The notes below the pieces were generated by a model that did no database searches, had not been told where the DNA came from, and worked only from the letters and a program-made list of their open reading frames with translations. Shown here piece by piece: positions 39,083-46,044 of a stretch of DNA of 46,044 nucleotides (its first letter is position 1; each line of letters starts with the position of its first letter). The DNA is from an uncultured Christensenella sp. Its GTDB lineage: Bacteria > Bacillota > Clostridia > Christensenellales > Borkfalkiaceae. The stretch spans positions 1-46,044 of the forward strand of contig CAJTUK010000009.1 in assembly GCA_910579525.1 (NCBI GenBank). Direction: 5' to 3'. The position numbers and the translations under genes are program-made.

Positions 39083-42000
39083 TTATACTGTTCTTCCACA
39101 TTCTTCATTTTTAAAGTACAAACCTTGATCATGCGTATGTGTTTCGGTCCACCAAAGCGCACCAGTTGTCCAAGTTACAATATAGGGATCTATTACTGAA
39201 ACTACAATATCATATGCTTGCATTGATGTTTTGTTCGTCCATGAGCTACCAGAGATTGTTCCTCCCTGTTTATAACCTACCATTATGCCAATGCAAGGCT
39301 GCATTTCTCGGTTTTGTCTTCTATCAGGATAAGCTGTAGATTGATAATTTCCTGACCAACAAATTCTTCCCTGAAATCTACAATCTGTTATTGAGCCTCC
39401 TACTTGTAATCCCACTATGCCGCCAATACATGCATTATAATCTCTATAATCAAAATTTAATTCATGAATCCCATTACCGACATTACAATTTCTAATAGTC
39501 CCTGAGTTTTTGCCAGCTACCGTTCCCATATTACAAGAACCGTATAGCCAATCACCATCATAACATCCATCAATAGTTCCTTCATTAGAGCCTACAAAAC
39601 ACCCCATATAAGAATCGCCCTTTGCGTAACATTTAAAATATGGTCTGTTAAACACAGGGGTTATTGCACAATTAGAAATGGTACCTCTATTGATTCCCGC
39701 AAAAGCGCCTATATTAACATTAGAATACTCCTCATAAATACTAAACCTAACGCCTAATACCAAATTCTTGATAATACCATAGTTTATTTTACAGAATCCT
39801 AAATTGCCACCATCAGAAGTATCTAAATCATAACTAGTAATTGAATAACCATTCCCATCAAGCGTTCCCCTAAATTCGGGAATCGGAGTCCAGTAGCAAT
39901 GGGTGGCATGTGCTCCTGACCAAATATTACACATTAAAAGATATGTACAACCATAACCGCCATTAGGATGATTCCTTATGGTTTCAAGTTGATTCTTTGT
40001 CCATATCTCATAAACACCGTTATTGTAGCATTGTTCAAGAGTTTTTTCTGTATAAATAGCTTTAACAGTAATCTCGCCCATAGTTCCAACAGGTATTTTA
40101 GATATGTCCCATGAAACAAAATATCCTCCACGAGTAGCAGTCGACAACACCAGTTCTTGTCCGTATGTATAAGTTTCAGGATTGCTGTGCTGAGTACCCT
40201 CACTTACATTATATTTTATAGCATACGTATTAGGTGTCCAAGTCCCTATTACAGTTATATCTCCCTTACTTCCAACAGGAATTGCCGACGGAGACCACGA
40301 GAATGAATAGCCTTCACATACTAAGTTCTCAAAAATTATCTCTTGCGTCACATTATACGTTGATGGATTATTATTAATATTACCTTTCAAATCCACTACG
40401 TATTCAATATTATAGTCTTTGGGCTCCTTTGTGAAAGCAAGCGTTATATTTCCAGTTGTACCTTTTTCAATACTATTGGGAGTAAAAATATATATATATC
40501 CTTGATATTCGATAGGAACAATTGTAATACTATCTTTTACGGTATAAGATATTTTATTTATATCTGTAAAGCCATTAAGTTCTGCAGGATAAATAATATC
40601 ATATGTTATAATTTCCCAATAAGCATAAATTGTAGTTGACTCACCTTCTTTCCAAGGTTTTCTTACTTCAAGGTTATTTGTGTAATATTGAAGACCTTTG
40701 CCATCTTTTTCTGAATAAATACCTTTGAATACATATCCCTTATTTTCATGAATACTTATTGTAGGCATTTCCAAATCAGGTTTTACACCTATAACCTGAT
40801 TTGTTCCCATATCGTCTTGCCAATCAATTTCAATATAAGTTAATGCTTTATATTCAATTGCAGTTTTTTCACTATTTCCCTCAAACCAATTGTCATCCCA
40901 GCCGTTGGGAATAAATCCCTCGTAGAAATCGATGTTTATTGTTTGTAAATTGTCGCCTTCACCCCAAGCATAAAATGCAGATTCGCCAACTTCAATAACA
41001 GATGAAGGAATTGTTAAATTCAATAAATTAACACACGAGCTAAAAGCATTTGATCCAATCCGGCTAACTGACGATTCTAAAACATTAACACCTTCATAAG
41101 TTTGTTCAAAATATTTAATGTTTGTGAGATACGCACAATTATAAAACATCCTTTCAGGTATGAAACTCATATCAGAAGGCAATGTTATAGATTTTATAGT
41201 CGACTCTTCAAATATTTTTATTGAATTGTTATTTGAATCTCCTATAATTGCACTATTATCATAAATTGAATCAAAGGTATTTTGTAAATCAGCTGGATGA
41301 TTAAAAGAAACACCAACTTCAAAAGATATCTCATTCCCCAAAAACGCAAGAAATGCATTACTTCTGATATTAATTTGATGCGTAAATTCGGGAGCAGAGG
41401 GATCTTCCGTTCTTCTATCCTTTATCGTGATAGAGTTCACTTGAGAAAAAGTAAAAGCTTCTGAACAAATATTCAATACAGGAAGATATGCCGAATTTTC
41501 GTCAGCTCTAAAAGAATTGTAAATTACAATATCTGCACTCTCATCAGTAATAAACTGATACTCTATAATTTCATAACCTATTACGTTTTCTTCTTGCGTG
41601 TCCAATATCTCGCGATAACCAACAGTATCTTCAGGCTCTACACCATATACAACCTCGCCAGTAAAATAACTATTCCAAGTAGATTGCCATTCAGAATTAA
41701 CTTCCGCTGCGCTACTCTGCACGTAAACCGTATTTGAATTATTACGGAAAATATTTGCTCCAACAGATTTTACAGTATTAGGAATATAAGTTCTATCCAA
41801 CATAGAGCACATTGCAAAAGCATTCATACCAATACTTTCTATACTGGGTAGACTAATTCTTTCAAGTTTTGCGCAATTCATAAAGGCATTGTTACCAATC
41901 TTTTTCAAAGTGGTAGGCAAAACAACCTTTTTTAGATTAGCGCACGACATGAAACCATTATTCGCAATTTCAGTTACAGGTAAGCCATTATATGTATTGG

Positions 42001-42226
42001 GAATAATTACTGTTTCAACCGTAGGCTTTGCAGAAGTCTTTATTGCAACACTATACGATTGTTCCCCTTCACTACTTGTTACAATGGTAAAATTGTAACT
42101 ACTTGAATCTTCAATTTCGGCGGCGAAAGCGGTAATCCCTGTCGATAAGAAAACAATTGCTATTATCGACAAAAACAATACTGCAATCATTCCGATAAAG
42201 AATTTCCTGCCTTGTACCTTTAACAT
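39083..42226 (-). CDS. Secreted surface protein: BspA-like LRR, B-repeats, GLUG-like end
   Basis: 1047 residues, GGAGG before ATG 42226. Signal peptide FFIGMIAVLFLSIIAIVFLSTGITAFAA. Residues about 75-450 contain BspA-type leucine-rich repeats (LKKVVLPTTLKKIGNNAFMNCAKLERISLP; ...IGSNAFSSCVNLLNLTIPSSVIEVGESAFY). Residues about 470-770 hold repeats of the InlB B-repeat type (ITYDIIYPAELNG; YNIEYVVDLKGN; YAIKYNVSEGTQ) separated by 'IPVG..G.ITV'. The last 280 residues contain GLUG-like units (GTLDGNGYSIT...; IGAFAGINRGTISNCAI; MGTVAGKNSGTIRNC). No LPxTG or C-terminal helix is seen, so attachment is unclear. Probably binds host tissue, mucus or other cells. The gene is more AT-rich than the conjugation backbone. 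Confidence 0.8.
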   Translation of the reverse strand: MLKVQGRKFFIGMIAVLFLSIIAIVFLSTGITAFAAEIEDSSSYNFTIVTSSEGEQSYSVAIKTSAKPTVETVIIPNTYNGLPVTEIANNGFMSCANLKKVVLPTTLKKIGNNAFMNCAKLERISLPSIESIGMNAFAMCSMLDRTYIPNTVKSVGANIFRNNSNTVYVQSSAAEVNSEWQSTWNSYFTGEVVYGVEPEDTVGYREILDTQEENVIGYEIIEYQFITDESADIVIYNSFRADENSAYLPVLNICSEAFTFSQVNSITIKDRRTEDPSAPEFTHQINIRSNAFLAFLGNEISFEVGVSFNHPADLQNTFDSIYDNSAIIGDSNNNSIKIFEESTIKSITLPSDMSFIPERMFYNCAYLTNIKYFEQTYEGVNVLESSVSRIGSNAFSSCVNLLNLTIPSSVIEVGESAFYAWGEGDNLQTINIDFYEGFIPNGWDDNWFEGNSEKTAIEYKALTYIEIDWQDDMGTNQVIGVKPDLEMPTISIHENKGYVFKGIYSEKDGKGLQYYTNNLEVRKPWKEGESTTIYAYWEIITYDIIYPAELNGFTDINKISYTVKDSITIVPIEYQGYIYIFTPNSIEKGTTGNITLAFTKEPKDYNIEYVVDLKGNINNNPSTYNVTQEIIFENLVCEGYSFSWSPSAIPVGSKGDITVIGTWTPNTYAIKYNVSEGTQHSNPETYTYGQELVLSTATRGGYFVSWDISKIPVGTMGEITVKAIYTEKTLEQCYNNGVYEIWTKNQLETIRNHPNGGYGCTYLLMCNIWSGAHATHCYWTPIPEFRGTLDGNGYSITSYDLDTSDGGNLGFCKINYGIIKNLVLGVRFSIYEEYSNVNIGAFAGINRGTISNCAITPVFNRPYFKCYAKGDSYMGCFVGSNEGTIDGCYDGDWLYGSCNMGTVAGKNSGTIRNCNVGNGIHELNFDYRDYNACIGGIVGLQVGGSITDCRFQGRICWSGNYQSTAYPDRRQNREMQPCIGIMVGYKQGGTISGSSWTNKTSMQAYDIVVSVIDPYIVTWTTGALWWTETHTHDQGLYFKNEECGRTV

Positions 42227-42249
42227 AAAACACCTCCAATTTTTTTACA

Positions 42250-42277
42250 ATTATACCATTTTATTGAAAAAAATCAA
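42250..42277 (-). promoter_or_regulatory. Promoter of the leucine-rich-repeat surface gene
   Basis: TTGATT (42272-42277) and TATAAT (42250-42255), spacer 16, minus strand, 24 bases upstream of the start codon. The 10-bp tandem repeats at 42297-42331 lie directly upstream of the -35. Confidence 0.65.
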
Positions 42278-42296
42278 ATGTATTTTATCATCTATT

Positions 42297-42331
42297 TTTT
42301 GTCGTATTTTGTTGTATTTTGTCGTATTTTG
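42297..42331. repeat. 10-bp tandem repeat upstream of the surface-gene promoter
   Basis: Three and a half copies of TTTTGTYGTA (42297-42306, 42307-42316, 42317-42326, then TTTTG). It lies between the metalloprotease stop and the -35 of the surface gene. Helically phased (10-bp) repeats could bind a regulator or vary in copy number by slippage. Confidence 0.75.
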
Positions 42332-42335
42332 TTTT

Positions 42336-44078
42336 TTACGCATCAAGAGGGCTAAAAATAGCATATATATGTAAATTACCTATAATATTTGTATCTTGCC
42401 GTGTTGCCGTTTTTACCCCATCAGACCACCCAACAAATTTGTATCCTTTTGAAGGTTGCGCATAAACACTTCGGGCATCGTCACCATACAATACATATTG
42501 GGTATGTCCATTAACATCATGCCCAAACACATATATAAATCTGTTGTCTACGCTATGAATTGTGCCGCCTTCCGTAGATTGATAGTAAACTTCGGCAACT
42601 TTCCCTTCCCAATATTCATACGGAACACCTACTTTTTCCCCATCCACAACAGCTTTATTCAAAAAATATAACTTTTCGGCTATTAATGGATCAGACACAG
42701 AATCCCAAAGATATTCGCCAACTACTTTGTGATATTCAAATACATTATTTACACATAACTCAATCGTATGCGCGAACTCGTGAAGGTAAGTTCTTAACAT
42801 GATATCCCAATAATAGTGTAACGGGTCTAACAAGTTCTCTATTGGTTCATTATAATAAATTAATTGAGCTAATTTACCATCGAAATTGATACTGCCATAC
42901 TTACTATTTGCCTCGCCTGCGCTATTGTGCAAATCGCCAAAATAATCATTCATACTATAAGAAACTAACACACTATCGTATTCTTCCAATACCCCATGTA
43001 CTTCGGGTATATCGTACGCATATACTTTATGATCAACTGTGGAATTGATAGGGTGTGTTTCTTGTATATTTTCTTTTGTCAATGGAACTGTTGTAAAATA
43101 TTCGTCAACTTGGAAATCGGCAACAGCCAAGTCATTCAACTCGAAAGAAATCTTTTCTGTAATCATTTGACATATTTGCCGCTCAATGTCTGTCATATTA
43201 TAATTTATTTGGATTTTATCGTTCCCGTCTCGTGTAGTAAGTTCTGCATTCAACTCTGTAACATAAACGATTAATATTTTATATTTGTGCGTGTTTTCCG
43301 AAATCCACTTTGCATATAATTGTGTGCTTTCACTCAAAAATAATTCATCGCCGATAACAATATTTCCATTTTCGTCAGATACCTGTTGCGTTAAATACCT
43401 ATCTGCATACCATCCACCAAAAGTACTGTGCATACGTTTAGGTACTGCAAAAACGGTATTTTTAAGTTGCCCATAAGTCAAAGAGATTGATTGTTCATCA
43501 CAATTACTGTCAGCAAATTTATAATTATATGTATAAACATTTGTAATGGCTTTGAAATTCGCCGTTATTTCTTTATTTTCAATAAACTTATCCGTGCGTG
43601 TCGGCTCTGCCAAACCATCCGACCAACCAACAAACTTATAGCCTACATTAGGAATTGCCGTTACATTTAATGTTTCATCTCCGAATTTACCCTTCTGGAC
43701 AAGTTCCCCCTCTATTCCTCCATTTTCTCCCGCAATAAATTCCACTTGAAATGTTTTTCTTTCAAACATTGCGTAGAAATAACAATCTTCCCTTACATTA
43801 TTAATAATGCGTTCATTTTGCGTTATTGTGTCATCGTTGTTAATATCGGCATCCGCCCAGCCAGCAAAATAATAGCCGTTATCAGCTATTGCTACAACCT
43901 TTTCCGTATTCCCGCCTTCGCTAACCGTTTGGCAGACATTACCTTCAATTTTTCCACCAAACTGCGCTCCAAATCCAACAGTATAGGTCTTAAGTTCTGT
44001 ATTGCTGCAAGCTGAAAAAATACTTATTGTGAATATAACAAAAATCGCTATAATTATGTAATGAATTAATTTTCGCAT
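42336..44078 (-). CDS. Zinc-metalloprotease lipoprotein with B-repeats
   Basis: 580 residues from ATG 44078, six to seven bases after AGGAG; longer in-frame starts lack an RBS. Lipoprotein signal: MRKLIHYIIIAIFVIFTISIFSAC with lipobox FSAC. Two 'GYxFxGWxD' repeats follow (GYYFAGWADADINND, GYKFVGWSDGLAEPT), then an InlB-type unit (FGGWYADRYLTQQV...LYAKW). A catalytic region around 245-480 has HEFAHTIE, the HExxH zinc site with Glu three residues after the second His. A last GYKFVGWSDG repeat closes the protein. It is exported, lipid-anchored and probably cleaves extracellular proteins. Substrate unknown. Upstream promoter at 44201-44229. Confidence 0.75.
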   Translation of the reverse strand: MRKLIHYIIIAIFVIFTISIFSACSNTELKTYTVGFGAQFGGKIEGNVCQTVSEGGNTEKVVAIADNGYYFAGWADADINNDDTITQNERIINNVREDCYFYAMFERKTFQVEFIAGENGGIEGELVQKGKFGDETLNVTAIPNVGYKFVGWSDGLAEPTRTDKFIENKEITANFKAITNVYTYNYKFADSNCDEQSISLTYGQLKNTVFAVPKRMHSTFGGWYADRYLTQQVSDENGNIVIGDELFLSESTQLYAKWISENTHKYKILIVYVTELNAELTTRDGNDKIQINYNMTDIERQICQMITEKISFELNDLAVADFQVDEYFTTVPLTKENIQETHPINSTVDHKVYAYDIPEVHGVLEEYDSVLVSYSMNDYFGDLHNSAGEANSKYGSINFDGKLAQLIYYNEPIENLLDPLHYYWDIMLRTYLHEFAHTIELCVNNVFEYHKVVGEYLWDSVSDPLIAEKLYFLNKAVVDGEKVGVPYEYWEGKVAEVYYQSTEGGTIHSVDNRFIYVFGHDVNGHTQYVLYGDDARSVYAQPSKGYKFVGWSDGVKTATRQDTNIIGNLHIYAIFSPLDA

Positions 44079-44200
44079 AATATTCTCCTGACAATACATG
44101 TTGCCCTTAATTTTAAATTTGTCCAGCTTAATTATTTGCACCACAAATCTCTTTCTGTAAAATATTTTGATAGGTACGAATTACTGTCTATGGTATAGAT

Positions 44201-44229
44201 ATTGTATCAAAATTTACAAAGAAAAGCAA
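44201..44229 (-). promoter_or_regulatory. Promoter of the metalloprotease lipoprotein gene
   Basis: TTGCTT (44224-44229) and TACAAT (44201-44206), spacer 17, minus strand, leaving a leader of about 115 bases before the start codon. No clear hairpin seen in that leader. Confidence 0.6.
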
Positions 44230-44278
44230 GAATAACAATATAACGAAAAGTCACTACTAAATGTAGTAACTCTCAATA

Positions 44279-44386
44279 CTATTCTATTTCACTATTGCTT
44301 TCAAAATCAAGAGTTATGTACTTTTTTCCTGCTTTTAAGACGTCTCTATTAGTTACTTCCTTTTCTTCAAAGTATTCAATAACTAT
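44279..44386 (-). pseudogene. C-terminal gene fragment of unknown origin
   Basis: An open stretch of 34 codons bounded by TAA (44387-44389) and TAG (44279-44281) reads VIEYFEEKEVTNRDVLKAGKKYITLDFESNSEIE. The composition looks genuine but there is no start codon or RBS. It adjoins the inverted repeat 44391-44440 and an IS21 fragment, so it is probably insertion-sequence or cargo debris. Confidence 0.4.
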
Positions 44387-44390
44387 TTAT

Positions 44391-44440
44391 GGGTGTAAAT
44401 CGCTGATATTTTCTTTACTGCCAATCTACAATTTACACCC
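44391..44440. repeat. 10-bp perfect inverted repeat, GGGTGTAAAT / ATTTACACCC
   Basis: GGGTGTAAAT (44391-44400) and ATTTACACCC (44431-44440) are separated by 30 bases. The ends resemble terminal inverted repeats of some IS families, but there is no room for a transposase between them. Possible explanations are a collapsed IS, two abutting IS ends or a regulator site. The rest of the 390-base gap between 44079 and 44469 holds only the fragment and promoter listed separately. Confidence 0.6.
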
Positions 44441-44469
44441 CTATGATATACTAAAAAAACGACAACAAA

Positions 44470-45024
44470 TTATACTACCCAAATTTTTGTTTTATCCAAT
44501 CTCTTCTCTTTGCACCATCTATCTCGCTCTGCAAGAAACTGTTGATATGGCTCACTATCAGCCCCACAAGTATTTATAATCATAGACAACCCTTGCTCAA
44601 AGTATCTGATTTTTGAAAGAATCGAATTTTGAACTTCCGTTTGCTCTGACTCAAAACAAAAGAAATAATCGTTATACAAATCGTAAAAATGCGTTTTGCC
44701 ATACGCCTTTAATCCAAGTCTTTTAGCAACACGACAATATTTTTGCCATGCACGATGCCTTGTATAACTTTGTTTGAGCATATCCTTATCAAGCTCACTC
44801 AAACTTGGAAGATAGTATGCTTCGTTCCTATCCCGATTAGGATAAAGTATAAAATAGACATCTTTGTTCAATAAAGAATCTGACACAGGAATTTTCAAAT
44901 TTAATTCTGTTGCCCTCTTGATTACTTTCAAAACAGTAGTACGAGAGCATTGACAAATCGTAGCAATTTGAGTTGTCGTATTTCCTTTGCTATGGTACAA
45001 CAATATGGCTTTATAATTCGTCAT
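44470..45024 (-). pseudogene. Truncated IS21-family IstA transposase
   Basis: 184 codons. The first 110 residues follow IstA: MTNYKAILLYHSKGNTTTQIATICQCSRTTVLKVIKRATELNL (HTH), FILYPNRDRNEAYYLPSLSELDKDMLKQ, then HRAWQKYCRVAKRLGLKAYGKTHFYDLYNDY. Full-length IstA is about 400-500 residues with a DDE domain, absent here. The last 70 residues are unrelated to the usual continuation, and no istB ATPase gene follows. A non-functional remnant, or a small HTH protein derived from one. Confidence 0.65.
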
Positions 45025-45423
45025 AGCTCTCTCCCATTTTTATCATTTTAGCACATTTTTTATTAAAAATCAAGTGTTCAACTTGTGTGGAAAGATACTA
45101 TTTTTAACTGTTTTTTATTATTTTGAGTAAGCAATAAGAGTTTGTTTCTTAACGTAACAAGCCAAAATATACTATATATTGTATTTGAATTTTAATCTAC
45201 TACTATTTAGTCGCCCTCGGCTGACGTGTTATCACGAGGGACGATACATATGTCCGCATCATCGCATTTTTTAGAATAGTTTATTATTTTTTGCATATAG
45301 AGTTAAAATTGATATGCCCACATTACGGGCTCACAATCCGCCTTACGGCATTGAAATTTTAACTTTTGCTATTTTGCCAAATTCTGTTACACTTGAAAAA
45401 TATGAGCATAAAAATTTAATCAA
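45025..45423. other. Non-coding AT-rich region with a large hairpin
   Basis: No convincing gene. GTTAAAATT (45302-45310) and AATTTTAAC (45355-45363) form the base of a stem continued by ATGCC (45314-45318) / GGCAT (45347-45351) with a few mismatches, enclosing a 28-base loop. A smaller stem CCCTCG (45214-45219) / CGAGGG (45235-45240) lies upstream. They could be transcription boundaries or structured RNA. Confidence 0.5.
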
Positions 45424-45685
45424 TTAGTTAAATGTATTTTTTATTGGCGACCACCAAGTATATGCTATTTTTTCTTTGTTACCAAATTCAATAGCTGCAA
45501 CCCTATTTACACTATTATCAACTCCAAATTAATATCAACCCACCAAGTCGAATATCTTGATGATTATTTATTATGAAGTCCTTTATTTTAATTAAACCAC
45601 TAAAATTTGCGACTTGTTTTGCATAAAAAATAGGGAATTTAAAAAAGCCAACTCTATTGTTTAGCTTCAAGTATTTCAATTTGTT
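45424..45685 (-). pseudogene. Possible degenerate small gene near the right end
   Basis: One frame from 45685 reads YLKLNNRVGFFKFPIFYAKQ...INNHQDIRLGG; after a one-base shift near 45515-45535 it continues GVDNSVNRVAAIEFGNKEKIAYTWWSPIKNTFN to a stop at 45424. No start codon with RBS was found and no family recognised. Residue composition suggests former coding sequence, but chance in AT-rich DNA cannot be excluded. Confidence 0.3.
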
Positions 45686-45794
45686 CTAATCTGTATCAAA
45701 TTGTACCGAAATGATAGCAAAAATAATGACCAACCATAGGAATTAAATACATTCCTATAAAAAACGCTAAAAACCATAAGATTGTTACACCCCC

Positions 45795-45816
45795 TCCCGT
45801 CCACATCTCGTCCACA
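45795..45816 (+). repeat. Right-end iteron pair
   Basis: TCCCGTCCACA (45795-45805, one mismatch) and TCTCGTCCACA (45806-45816) in tandem, matching the pair at 236-257. The flanking AACCATAAGATTG (45772-45784) matches 214-226. Same orientation at both ends, as expected if both are arm sites for the integrase on the excised circle. About 140 bases from the right repeat of the host gene end. Confidence 0.75.
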
Positions 45817-45957
45817 TTTCAGTCAAAAATTGATAAAAACAGATAAATACAAATTCGACTAATTTAGGACGCATAACCACAAATTATAGTGTTTTAAAAA
45901 AATCTAATCACTATATATTGTACCAAATAAATACACTTTGAAACACCATTCCCCGAC

Positions 45958-46027
45958 GGGCAACAACCCCATGGTCGGCGCAACGGTAGCAGTTGCGGTT
46001 GCCGTTCAGGAAGCAATGACGAAATAA
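45958..46027 (+). repeat. Right attachment-site repeat (attR side): displaced host gene end
   Basis: Encodes GNNPMVGATVAVAVAVQEAMTK and TAA (46025-46027), identical in protein to 53-122 but with seven synonymous differences. It has no upstream reading frame: the sequence before 45958 is non-coding element DNA. This is most likely the original chromosomal 3' end, pushed 46 kb away and replaced functionally by the element-borne copy at the left. Confidence 0.75.
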
Positions 46028-46044
46028 GATAACACAAAATGTAG

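Noticed and set aside
44391..44440. Intrinsic terminator formed by the GGGTGTAAAT inverted repeat
   Set aside because: The 30-base loop is too large and no T run follows the stem on either strand.
1..46044. Prophage interpretation of the element
   Set aside because: No capsid, portal, terminase, tail or lysis genes are seen, while relaxase, VirD4, VirB4 and VirB6 homologues are present. GP88-like and Api92-like genes alone do not make a phage.
1..46044. tRNA or rRNA genes, including a tRNA attachment site
   Set aside because: No cloverleaf or rRNA-like sequence was noticed, and the border repeats are clearly protein-coding gene ends.

Overview
The window holds what looks like a complete integrative and conjugative element (ICE) of about 46 kb in a low-GC Bacillota genome, most likely an uncultured gut Clostridia lineage. 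The evidence is a Tn916/Tn1549-type tyrosine integrase with excisionase, a MobP-type relaxase, VirD4/VirB4/VirB6 homologues, AGGAGG-type ribosome binding sites, TTGACA/TATAAT-type promoters, and both element ends inside the window. The element sits in the 3' end of a gene whose C-terminus I recognise from memory as a GGGtGRT-family protein. A 70-bp copy of that gene end lies at each border (53-122 and 45958-46027). The two copies encode identical residues but differ at seven synonymous positions.

Nearly every gene is on the minus strand. From left to right: (1) 123-361, the left end, with an 11-bp iteron array. (2) 362-4196, a four-gene cargo operon with its own promoter: a U32-peptidase-like protein, a helix-hairpin-helix glycosylase-like protein, a guanylate kinase-methyltransferase fusion and a GP88-like cysteine protein. 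I read this as a candidate undescribed nucleotide or nucleic-acid modification system. (3) 4299-6462, integrase, excisionase and a catalytically defective serine-resolvase-like protein; the excisionase and resolvase-like genes each follow a copy of one leader/terminator element. (4) 6481-22758, a transfer-protection and replication module: a giant ArdC/LtrC-MTase-helicase protein, many small hypothetical genes (three of them broken), an AEP primase, an ArdC-like protein, a PP-loop sulfurtransferase-like protein, a beta-class DNA methyltransferase and two MT-A70 methyltransferases. (5) 22772-35954, the conjugation machinery: VirB4 with a fused membrane N-terminus, VirB6, a Maff2/pilin-like protein, a large Ig-repeat surface protein, VirD4, MobP relaxase and a ribbon-helix-helix accessory protein. 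(6) 36051-38953, control: a sigma-region-4-like protein, a structured leader, a zinc ribbon, a LexA-like repressor with a palindromic operator, and a WYL regulator. (7) 39083-44229, an AT-rich surface cargo: a leucine-rich-repeat protein and a metalloprotease lipoprotein. (8) 44279-46044, IS21 debris and a largely non-coding right end.

The parts plausibly work together as follows. The LexA-like repressor senses DNA damage and, with the sigma-like factor and structured leader, may gate the long conjugation operon. The relaxase, accessory protein and VirD4 deliver DNA through the VirB4/VirB6/pilin channel. The ArdC-like proteins and methyltransferases protect incoming DNA, and the primase could prime second-strand synthesis. 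The left cargo cassette and right surface cargo are accessory. Functional names rest on motifs read by eye; no database search was possible.
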